In this document: piece after piece, positions 36,096 through 43,839 of the stretch
Numbering within the stretch: the first letter of the stretch is position 1
How the letters are laid out: each line of letters starts with the position of its first letter
NCBI GenBank assembly: GCA_035554115.1
Contig: DATMIW010000029.1
Span: forward strand, 124,001 to 188,000
Origin: CAXTSE01 sp035554115
GTDB lineage: Bacteria; Actinomycetota; Actinomycetes; Actinomycetales; Microbacteriaceae
Length of the DNA stretch: 64,000 bases
Direction: 5' to 3'
Program-made: the position numbers and the translations under genes
Notes under the pieces: generated by a model
Database searches by the model: none
What the model was told of the DNA's origin: nothing
The model's input: the letters and a program-made list of their open reading frames with translations, nothing else

Positions 36096-36104
36096 GGCGA
36101 GCGT

Positions 36105-36896
36105 TTAGGTGCCGACGTGCTTTTGGTACCTGACGATGCTCGCGAACTCATCGGTCTTGAGGCTGGCACCGCCGACGAGCGCGCCATCGATGTCTGACTC
36201 GCGCATGAACCCGGCGATGTTGCCCGATGCGACGGAACCGCCGTAGAGAATGCGGGATGCAGCCGCGGCCTCGTCGCCGAGAACTTCGGCAATGGTGCGC
36301 CGGAGGGCGGCACAAACCTGTTGCGCCTGGTCAGAGGTCGCGGCCTTGCCGGATCCTATCGCCCAGACCGGTTCGTAGGCGACAACAATTTCCTGCCCGC
36401 GGACGGCGCCCTCAAGAGCGGCACCAAGCTGTTCAACCGGGACGGCGCTCGGGCCGCGCTCCTCCAGGTCTGCTGCGGTCTCACCGACACAAATCACCGG
36501 CACAAGACCATGGCGGTGCGCTGCGGCGACCTTTGCGGCGATATCGCTATTCGACTCGGCGTGATACTGACGTCGCTCCGAATGTCCGACGATCACATAG
36601 CGCGCGTCGAGCGCGGCAAGAAAGCTGCCCGACACCTCACCGGTGTACGCCCCGGAGTCGTGGGCCGACACATCCTGTGCGCCGTACACGAGCGGGAGCT
36701 CGTCGGCATTTATCAGGGTTTGCACGCTGCGGAGGTCGGTAAACGGCGGAAAGATCGCCACCTCGACTGAGGACGTGTCGTGGCCGGCGTCTTTGAGCGT
36801 CCAGGCGAGCTTTTGCACAAAAGCAATCGACTGCAAGTGGTCGAGGTTCATCTTCCAGTTGCCGGCGATGAGGGGGGTGCGTGCTGCTACTGCCAT
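36105..36896 (-). CDS. tpiA: Triosephosphate isomerase
   Basis: The 263-residue TIM barrel interconverts dihydroxyacetone phosphate and glyceraldehyde 3-phosphate. GNWKMN holds the active-site lysine, VIVGHSERR the histidine, VAYEPVWAIGSGK the catalytic glutamate, and LYGGSV the phosphate loop. It overlaps the pgk 3' end by 10 bases. Confidence 0.97.
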   Translation of the reverse strand: MAVAARTPLIAGNWKMNLDHLQSIAFVQKLAWTLKDAGHDTSSVEVAIFPPFTDLRSVQTLINADELPLVYGAQDVSAHDSGAYTGEVSGSFLAALDARYVIVGHSERRQYHAESNSDIAAKVAAAHRHGLVPVICVGETAADLEERGPSAVPVEQLGAALEGAVRGQEIVVAYEPVWAIGSGKAATSDQAQQVCAALRRTIAEVLGDEAAAASRILYGGSVASGNIAGFMRESDIDGALVGGASLKTDEFASIVRYQKHVGT

Positions 36897-38101
36897 CCGA
36901 GAGCCTCCAGGCCGGGCAGGCGGGCGCCCTCAAGGAATTCGAGGCTCGCTCCCCCGCCTGTTGAAATATGACCGAACTGGTCGTCGGTGAATCCGAGCTG
37001 GCGCACGGCGGCAGCCGAGTCGCCGCCACCCACAACCGCGAGGCCAGACACCTTGGTGAGCGCTTCAGCGACGGTACGTGTTCCCCCGGCAAAAGGTGCG
37101 AGCTCGAAGACGCCCATGGGTCCGTTCCAGAACACTGTCGAAGACTCTTCGATGATCGACGCAAAATGGGCCGCGGTCTCGGGACCGATGTCGAGGCCCA
37201 GACCCGCGGATCCCCACGGAGTGTCTTCGATGGCGTCGGCGCGAGCGACCTGGTATTCAGCATCGGCACCAAATTTCGAGGCCACGACAACGTCGGTAGG
37301 CACCACGATGCGGACGCCGAGGCGATCGGCCTCCGCGAGGTAGCCGCGGACTGTCTCGATCTGGTCTTCTTCGAGCAGGCTGGATCCGACACGGTGACCC
37401 TGGGCCGCAAGGAAGGTGAAAAGCATCCCGCCACCGATAAGCAGGGTGTCAACGCGTGACAGCAGGTGTCCTATGACGCCAAGTTTGTCGCTGACTTTGG
37501 ACCCCCCGAGCACGACCGTGTACGGGCGCACAGGGGAATTCGTCAGGCGATCAAGGACGGCGAGCTCATCAGCGACCACCAAGCCCGCGGCGCTGGGCAG
37601 CGTCTGTTCAAGCTCGACGACGCTTGCCTGCACCCGATGCACAACACCGAATCCGTCAGACACCACCACGTCGCCGAGTTCGGCGAGCTGGGCTGCGAAC
37701 GTTGCGCGATCAGCCGCGGATTTGGATGTCTCCTCCGCGTGGAATCTCAGATTCTCAAGCAGGACAACGCCCGGTCCGTCAATTGAGTCCACCGCAGCAC
37801 GCGCCACCGGACCGACACAGTCGCCAGCGAATGTGACGTGTTGGCCGAGAAGCTCTTCTAGTCGCGTTGCCACAGGAGCGAGGCTTGCGGCGGGATCTGG
37901 TGAAGCTGCTGGACGCCCGAGGTGCGACAGCACGACAACCTTTGCCCCGGCACCGAGAAGCGCCCTGATTGTCGGAACCGCAGCGCGAATCCGACCGTCA
38001 TCGGTGATTGACGCACCGTCGAGCGGAACATTGAGGTCGGCGCGAAGCAGAACCGTCAACCCCGAGAGCTCGCCGAGGCTTTCGATGGTACGCAGAGGCA
38101 T
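36887..38101 (-). CDS. pgk: Phosphoglycerate kinase
   Basis: The 404-residue enzyme transfers phosphate from 1,3-bisphosphoglycerate to ADP. It has LLRADLNVPLD, VLLENLRFHAEE, LGGSKVSDKLGV and GGGDSAAAV near the C-terminus. It lies 18 bases after gap and overlaps tpiA. Confidence 0.97.
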   Translation of the reverse strand: MPLRTIESLGELSGLTVLLRADLNVPLDGASITDDGRIRAAVPTIRALLGAGAKVVVLSHLGRPAASPDPAASLAPVATRLEELLGQHVTFAGDCVGPVARAAVDSIDGPGVVLLENLRFHAEETSKSAADRATFAAQLAELGDVVVSDGFGVVHRVQASVVELEQTLPSAAGLVVADELAVLDRLTNSPVRPYTVVLGGSKVSDKLGVIGHLLSRVDTLLIGGGMLFTFLAAQGHRVGSSLLEEDQIETVRGYLAEADRLGVRIVVPTDVVVASKFGADAEYQVARADAIEDTPWGSAGLGLDIGPETAAHFASIIEESSTVFWNGPMGVFELAPFAGGTRTVAEALTKVSGLAVVGGGDSAAAVRQLGFTDDQFGHISTGGGASLEFLEGARLPGLEALGWQ

Positions 38102-38119
38102 AGTGCAGTCCCGACGGCG

Positions 38120-39127
38120 CTAGAGGCGCGCGCCGACGTACTCGGTCACATCGACGAGACGGTTCGAGTAACCCCACTCGTTGTCGTACCACGAGGCAAC
38201 TTTCACCTGGTCGCCAATCACCTTCGTGAGCTTCGCATCAAAGATCGACGAGTGCGGGTCGCCGACGATGTCGCTCGACACGATCTCGTCTTCGGTGTAC
38301 TTGAGAATGCCCTTCAGCGGGCCCTCAGCTGCTGCCTTGTATGCGGCGTTAACCGACTCAACGGTGACGTGCTTGGTCGCCGTGACCGTGAGGTCGGTTA
38401 TGGAGCCGGTGATCACGGGAACGCGCAAGGCGTAGCCGTCGAGCTTCCCGACGAGTTCGGGGATGACCAGTCCGAGCGCCTTGGCCGCACCGGTCGAGGT
38501 GGGGATGATGTTGGCGGCGGCGGCGCGGGCGCGACGAAGGTCGCTGTGCGGGCCATCCTGCAGGTTCTGGTCGGCGGTGTACGCGTGGACAGTGGTCATG
38601 AGACCGCGCTCAATGCCGAAGGTCTCGAGGAAGACCTTTGCGAGAGGCGCGAGGCAGTTGGTCGTGCATGAGGCATTCGAGATGATCGTGTGAATGGCGG
38701 GGTCGTAGGTGCCCTCGTTGACGCCGAGCACGAGTGTCGCGACATCATCGCCTGTTGCCGGAGCGGAGATGACGACCTTTTTGGCGCCCGCCGTGATGTG
38801 CTTGTTGGCATCCACGGATTTGGTGAAGCGACCGGTGGACTCGATCACGATGTCGACGCCCAGCTCGCCCCAGGGCAGATCGGCAGGGTCGCGCTCAGCA
38901 AGCACCTTGATTGCCACACCATCGACGATGATCTGGGTGTCGTCGTAGCTGACCTCGGCGTTGAGGCGGCCCGTGATGGAGTCGTACTTCAAAAGGTGCG
39001 CGAGGGTCTTGGTGTCTGTGAGGTCGTTGACCGCCACGATCTCCAGCTCGCTGCCCTTGGCAAGCGCCGCGCGAAAGAAGTTGCGACCGATGCGGCCGAA
39101 TCCGTTGATGCCGATCTTGACGGGCAC
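38120..39127 (-). CDS. gap: Glyceraldehyde-3-phosphate dehydrogenase
   Basis: The 335-residue enzyme has the NAD site INGFGRIGR, the catalytic cysteine in SNASCTTNCLAP and WYDNEWGYSNR at the C-terminus. The GTG at 39127 has AAGGAG 5 bases before it. It heads gap-pgk-tpiA-secG-rbpA on the minus strand. A 13-base palindrome lies about 60 bases upstream. Confidence 0.97.
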   Translation of the reverse strand: MPVKIGINGFGRIGRNFFRAALAKGSELEIVAVNDLTDTKTLAHLLKYDSITGRLNAEVSYDDTQIIVDGVAIKVLAERDPADLPWGELGVDIVIESTGRFTKSVDANKHITAGAKKVVISAPATGDDVATLVLGVNEGTYDPAIHTIISNASCTTNCLAPLAKVFLETFGIERGLMTTVHAYTADQNLQDGPHSDLRRARAAAANIIPTSTGAAKALGLVIPELVGKLDGYALRVPVITGSITDLTVTATKHVTVESVNAAYKAAAEGPLKGILKYTEDEIVSSDIVGDPHSSIFDAKLTKVIGDQVKVASWYDNEWGYSNRLVDVTEYVGARL

Positions 39128-39184
39128 GTTTCTCCTTGGATGATGGCGCTCTGCGCGCCGATTGTGGGGGTGTATGAAGTCGGA

Positions 39185-39197
39185 GTCAGATACTGAC
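39185..39197. repeat. Palindrome GTCAG-ATA-CTGAC upstream of gap
   Basis: Perfect 5-base arms around a 3-base centre lie 58-70 bases upstream of the gap start. It could be an operator for the glycolytic operon, but its short arms make chance a fair alternative. Confidence 0.3.
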
Positions 39198-39203
39198 GAG
39201 GCG

Positions 39204-39228
39204 GCGGCCGGGATTCACACCCGGCCGC
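39204..39228. terminator. Strong hairpin between sodA and gap
   Basis: GCGGCCGGG (39204-39212) pairs with CCCGGCCGC (39220-39228) around a 7-base loop; GAGGC and GCCTC can extend it outward. It lies 46 bases after the sodA stop and should end that transcript, although no T-run follows. Confidence 0.55.
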
Positions 39229-39273
39229 AAGCCTCATCAACGTTATCAGCCGGGCCGTACCCGGCGGAGCGGT

Positions 39274-39873
39274 CTAGCCGCGCGCGGCGGCGAAGCGCTC
39301 GGCGGCGTTGGCCCAGTTGGCGATGTTCCAGAAGGCCTTCACATAATCGGCCTTGACGTTGACATAGTCGAGGTAGAACGCGTGCTCCCACATATCCAGC
39401 TGGAGGATCGGTGTCGTGGTCTGCGGGGTGTTGGCCTGCTGGTCGTACAGCTGCTCGATGATGAGCTGCCCGCCGACGGAATCCCATGCGAGGACTCCCC
39501 ATCCCGAGCCCTGTAGGCCAAGGGACGCGGCGCTGAAGTGCGCCTGGAACTTGTCGAAGGATCCGAAGCTGTCGTCGATCGCGGCCGCCAGCTCTCCCTC
39601 GGGCTTGTCGCCACCGTCGGGGCTGAGGTTCTCCCAGAAGATGGAGTGGTTCACGTGGCCGCCCAGGTGGAAGGCAAGGTCCTTCGAGAACTGGTTAACC
39701 TTGCTGAAATCGCCGGTCTCGCGTGCTTCGGCGAGCTTGTCGAGAGCGGTGTTCGCGCCGGCGACATACGCGGCGTGATGCTTGTCGTGGTGCAGCTCCA
39801 TAATGCGTGCGCTGATGTGCGGTTCGAGGGCGGCAAAGTCGTATTTCAGTTCCGGCAGAGTGTAAACAGCCAT
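39274..39873 (-). CDS. sodA: Superoxide dismutase, Mn/Fe type
   Basis: The 199-residue enzyme has the metal-site parts HHDKHHAAYV, GGHVNHSIFW and DMWEHAFYLDY. The glutamine in LGLQGSGWG, where Fe enzymes place it elsewhere, favours manganese. No signal peptide is present, so it is cytosolic or leaderless-secreted. The ATG at 39873 (MAVYTLPEL) has GGAGAAGAGAG upstream. It lies between whiA and gap on the same strand. Confidence 0.95.
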   Translation of the reverse strand: MAVYTLPELKYDFAALEPHISARIMELHHDKHHAAYVAGANTALDKLAEARETGDFSKVNQFSKDLAFHLGGHVNHSIFWENLSPDGGDKPEGELAAAIDDSFGSFDKFQAHFSAASLGLQGSGWGVLAWDSVGGQLIIEQLYDQQANTPQTTTPILQLDMWEHAFYLDYVNVKADYVKAFWNIANWANAAERFAAARG

Positions 39874-39984
39874 CGGTCTCTCTTCTCCTTGCATTTGGAT
39901 CCCGCACCTTGAAGGTCGGGCGGGCGACATGTTCAGTCTATTTGCGACAACCGCACGAGGAGCTTGGAGCTTCCCGTCAGCTTG

Positions 39985-40962
39985 CTATTCGTCGAACCCC
40001 GGCGGCAGTCCCGCGTCGGTGCCGGGAATTCCGGCGTCAGAGGCGGCCTTGTCGGCCATCGCGAGCAACCGGCGAATGCGCCCCGCCACGGCGTCCTTTG
40101 TCATGGGCGGATCGGCGTGATGGCCGAGTTCGTCGAGGCTCGCGTCGCGGTGATCGAGGCGGAGGCGACCCGCGTATCGAAGGTGTTCGGGCACCTCATC
40201 GCCAAGAATCTCGAGCGCTCGCTCGACGCGCGCACACGCTGCCACGGCGGCCTGGGCGCTACGCCGCAGGTTCGCGTCGTCGAAGTTGACCAAGCGATTT
40301 GCTGTTGCGCGCACCTCGCGGCGCTGACGCATGTCCTCCCACGCCGAGACGCTCGTCACAGCGCCCATCAGGCGCAGCATGCCCGCAATGGCGTCACCAT
40401 CGCGGATCACGACGCGGTGGACCCCGCGGACCTCGCGTGCTTTGGCCACGATCTTCAATCGGCCGGCAGCTCCGACAAGAGCCATGGCGGCCTCATTGCC
40501 GGGACAGGTGACTTCGAGGGCGGCGGATCGCCCAGGGTCCGTCAATGAGCCGTGAGCAAGGAAGGCACCTCGCCACACGGCGGCGAGTTCTTCACGGGAT
40601 CCGGTGGTGAGCCGATTGGGGAGGCCTCGAACGGGGCGGCGGCGAGCATCGAGCAGACCGGTTTGGCGCGCGAGGGTTTCACCACCCTCCATAACGCGTA
40701 CGAGGTAGGTACTGGAGCGGCGGACGTTGCTGCCGGAAATAACCGATACCTCGCTGCGGACCCCATAGATCTCGGCAAGATCTTTGCGAAGCCGACGCGC
40801 GATCTGCGGTGACTCCAGCTCGGCTTCGACGGCGATCCGGTGCGAAATGATGTGCAGGCCACCCGAAAAGCGCAGGAGCGTCGCCAATTCTGCGGCTCGT
40901 ACTGTCGTCTTGCCGATCTCGACCGAAGCCAGTTCTTCTTTGACGTCAGCGGTCAATGACAC
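39985..40962 (-). CDS. whiA: DNA-binding protein WhiA
   Basis: The 325-residue regulator has an N-terminal domain related to LAGLIDADG homing endonucleases and a C-terminal helix-turn-helix (LDELGHHADPPMTKDAVAGR). In Streptomyces WhiA turns on sporulation division genes; in other Gram-positive bacteria it affects division and chromosome segregation. The GTG at 40962 has GAGGAG upstream. It follows rapZ by 16 bases. Confidence 0.95.
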   Translation of the reverse strand: MSLTADVKEELASVEIGKTTVRAAELATLLRFSGGLHIISHRIAVEAELESPQIARRLRKDLAEIYGVRSEVSVISGSNVRRSSTYLVRVMEGGETLARQTGLLDARRRPVRGLPNRLTTGSREELAAVWRGAFLAHGSLTDPGRSAALEVTCPGNEAAMALVGAAGRLKIVAKAREVRGVHRVVIRDGDAIAGMLRLMGAVTSVSAWEDMRQRREVRATANRLVNFDDANLRRSAQAAVAACARVERALEILGDEVPEHLRYAGRLRLDHRDASLDELGHHADPPMTKDAVAGRIRRLLAMADKAASDAGIPGTDAGLPPGFDE

Positions 40963-40978
40963 GCAGTGCTCCTCGAGG

Positions 40979-41878
40979 TCATTCGCGACCGAGATCGCGG
41001 TGTTTCACATGGACGGTAACGCCGGGAAGCGAGCTGATGTGGTGCCCCAATTCTTCGGCAATGGCGACCGAGCGATGCTTTCCCCCTGTGCAGCCCACAG
41101 CGATCGTAGCGTGCCGCTTGTTCTCGCGACCGTACCCGGCGAAGACGGGCGCTAGCGCCGAGGTGTATCCGGAGACGAACTCCTCGACACCTTCTTGTGA
41201 GAGCACATAGCTGCGCACAGCGTCGTCGAGGCCGTTCTGGCCGCTGAGTTCCGGTATCCAGAACGGGTTCGGTACGAACCGGCAGTCGACAACAAGGTCG
41301 GCGTCAGACGGGAGGCCGAACTTGAAGCCGAAGCTCATGACCGTCACGCGTGTGGCGGTCTCTGATTCCTCGGCGAACAGCTCCTGCACAGCAGTGGCAA
41401 GCTGGTGAATGTTGAGATCAGAGGTGTCGATGACCATGTCACTCTGCTCGCGCAGAAGCGAGATCCGCGAGCGTTCGGCAGAGATCCCGTCGAGGAGCGT
41501 ACCGTCGCCCTGAAGTGGATGTGGGCGCCGTACCTGCTCGAAACGCCGCACCAATACTGCGTCGGTGGCATCGAGAAACAGGATGCGCACCGTGGCGTTT
41601 GTGCGGACGGAATCGAGTTCTTTCTCGAGGTCAGCAAAAAGCTTGCCGCCTCGGACATCGACCATGGCGGCGACTTTCGGAAAGGCGTCTCCGGAATGCC
41701 CCGCCAGGTCCACAAGCGGTCGCAGCATTTGCGGAGGGAGATTATCGACGACGTACCAGCCGAGATCTTCGAGAGCGTTACCGACAGTTGATCGTCCGGC
41801 TCCTGACATGCCCGTGACGATGAGCACCTCACGGTCTGGCGGAGCGGAATCCTGCGGTGCTGCCTCGACTGCGCTCAT
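40979..41878 (-). CDS. rapZ: RNase adapter / nucleotide-binding protein RapZ
   Basis: The 299-residue protein has the P-loop GMSGAGRST near residue 23, MVDVRGG, and the C-terminal part with GCTGGKHRSV. In E. coli it guides RNase E to the small RNA GlmZ; in Gram-positive bacteria its target is less clear. Its ATG overlaps the uvrC TGA (ATGA). Confidence 0.93.
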   Translation of the reverse strand: MSAVEAAPQDSAPPDREVLIVTGMSGAGRSTVGNALEDLGWYVVDNLPPQMLRPLVDLAGHSGDAFPKVAAMVDVRGGKLFADLEKELDSVRTNATVRILFLDATDAVLVRRFEQVRRPHPLQGDGTLLDGISAERSRISLLREQSDMVIDTSDLNIHQLATAVQELFAEESETATRVTVMSFGFKFGLPSDADLVVDCRFVPNPFWIPELSGQNGLDDAVRSYVLSQEGVEEFVSGYTSALAPVFAGYGRENKRHATIAVGCTGGKHRSVAIAEELGHHISSLPGVTVHVKHRDLGRE

Positions 41879-43839
41879 GGGGTCGCTGGCTCCTCGGTGG
41901 GCGGGTCGTCGGCCGTCTCCACATCGGCGGTCGTGGGGTTCAGCTTAGCGACGATGGCCTGGGCGAGAGCCGGTCCGATTCCCGCTACTCCCCCGATATC
42001 AGCAGCTTCTGCGGCCCGAAGTCGTGCGACCGAGCCGAAATGAGTGAGCAACAGTTTGACGCGTTTCGGCCCCAGACCCGGAACTTCGGACAGCACCGAT
42101 GAGATATCGGCCTTGCGCTTCTGCCGCTGGAACGTGATGGCAAAACGGTGTGCTTCGTCGCGGATCCGCTGCATGAGGAACAACGCCTCACTGTTGCGGG
42201 CGAGGATCACCGGGAAGTCCGCATCAGGCAACCAGATCTCTTCGAGACGCTTGGCCAGTCCACATACGGGAATGTCAACACCGGCATCCCTTAGGGCGCG
42301 TTGTGCCGCCGCCACCTGAGGCTGACCACCATCCACGATGATGAGCCCTGGTCGGTAGGCGAAGCGACGACGCTTGGGAGCCACAACGGGTTCGTCAGGA
42401 TTGTCGCCGTCGCCCGCGCCGCTGTCTACCGGAGCGTCGTCGCGGTCGAGGTGGGCCAGACGTCGGGTCAGGACCTGGTAGAGAGCTTCGGTGTCATCCG
42501 CGTATTCGGCGATCGCGAACTTGCGGTACGCGTTCTTGACGGGCATGCCATCTTCGAAGACCACCATGGACGCCACGATGTTGGTGCCAGACAGGTGGGA
42601 AATGTCGTAGCACTCCATGCGAAGAGGGGCGTCGTCAAGATCGAGTGCGTCCTGCAGATCGGTGAGGGCCTGGGACCGAGAAACATAGTCGCTCGCACGA
42701 CGGGTCTTGTAGAGCATGAGCGATTGCCGAGCGTTCAGGGTGGCCATTTCGAGAACCTTGGCCTTGTCGCCGCGCTGCGCCGTGCGCAGTTCGACCCCTC
42801 CACCGCGCGGCCGCATCCCGGCCAACCAGGCTTCAAGGGCGGTCGCGTCGTCAGGTCGCGCCGGGACGATGATCTCCCGTGGCGGTGGTTCGTTTTCGTA
42901 GGCAGTTTCGATGACCGACTCGACGAGCTCGCCGAGGCTGACATCGAGTTCGGTATCGACAACCCAGCTGCGGACACCCCGGATCCGACCTCCTCGAACA
43001 ACAAACTGTTGGACCGCAGCCGCGAGCTCGTCTTGGTCGATGCCAAAGACATCCGCGTCGACTCCGTCGGATAGCACTACCGCGCTCTTTTCAAGGACGT
43101 TCTCGAGCGCGGAAACCCGGTCGCGCAGAACGGCTGCCCGCTCGAAGTCCAGGGCGGCCGAGGCCTCTTTCATCTGACGCTGAAGTCCCGTGATGATGCT
43201 CCGGTCGTGGCTGGTCATGAACGCCACAAACTGGTCGACCATCGCTCGGTGTTCAGCGATAGTGACTTTCTGAGAACAGGGCCCACCGCAGCGACCGATT
43301 TGACCAGGAAAACAGGCGCGGCCCGTGGCCATCGCCTTTGCGTAGCTCGAATCCGAGCAGGTGCGGATGGGGAAGGCCTTGACCATCAATTCCATGGTTT
43401 CGCGTACGGCCCACACTTTCGGATACGGACCGAAATAGCGCGCGCCGGGAATCTTGCGGTTGCGGGTCACCATGACACGCGGAGCCTCGTCGGCCATCGT
43501 CAGGGCCATGAACGGATAGCTCTTGTCGTCGCGGAACTTGACGTTGTAGGGAGGCGTGAACTCCTTGATCCAGGTGTACTCGAGCTGCAGTGCCTCGAGG
43601 TCGCTCCCGACTGTCGTCCATTCAACGGCCGACGCCGCAAGCACCATGTGGCGGGTGCGTTCGTGCAAACTACGCAGCGGTTGAAAATAGTTGCTCAGCC
43701 GTTGCCGAAGGTTGATCGCCTTACCGACATAGAGCACCCGCCCTGTCGAATCGGAGAAACGATAGACGCCGGGATCGGTCGGGATCTCTCCCGCGCGCGG
43801 TTTCCAGCTCAGGGCATCGGTTCGCTCGGGTCTCGCCAT
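41875..43839 (-). CDS. uvrC: UvrABC excision nuclease subunit C
   Basis: The 654-residue subunit makes both cuts in nucleotide excision repair. It has an N-terminal GIY-YIG nuclease domain (GVYRFSDSTGRVLYVGKA), a UVR domain binding UvrB near residue 210, an RNase H-like nuclease domain (MECYDISHLSG, VDGGQPQV) and C-terminal helix-hairpin-helix repeats. The ATG at 43839 shares one base with the uvrA stop (TGATG); a TTG one codon earlier is less likely. Confidence 0.95.
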   Translation of the reverse strand: MARPERTDALSWKPRAGEIPTDPGVYRFSDSTGRVLYVGKAINLRQRLSNYFQPLRSLHERTRHMVLAASAVEWTTVGSDLEALQLEYTWIKEFTPPYNVKFRDDKSYPFMALTMADEAPRVMVTRNRKIPGARYFGPYPKVWAVRETMELMVKAFPIRTCSDSSYAKAMATGRACFPGQIGRCGGPCSQKVTIAEHRAMVDQFVAFMTSHDRSIITGLQRQMKEASAALDFERAAVLRDRVSALENVLEKSAVVLSDGVDADVFGIDQDELAAAVQQFVVRGGRIRGVRSWVVDTELDVSLGELVESVIETAYENEPPPREIIVPARPDDATALEAWLAGMRPRGGGVELRTAQRGDKAKVLEMATLNARQSLMLYKTRRASDYVSRSQALTDLQDALDLDDAPLRMECYDISHLSGTNIVASMVVFEDGMPVKNAYRKFAIAEYADDTEALYQVLTRRLAHLDRDDAPVDSGAGDGDNPDEPVVAPKRRRFAYRPGLIIVDGGQPQVAAAQRALRDAGVDIPVCGLAKRLEEIWLPDADFPVILARNSEALFLMQRIRDEAHRFAITFQRQKRKADISSVLSEVPGLGPKRVKLLLTHFGSVARLRAAEAADIGGVAGIGPALAQAIVAKLNPTTADVETADDPPTEEPATP

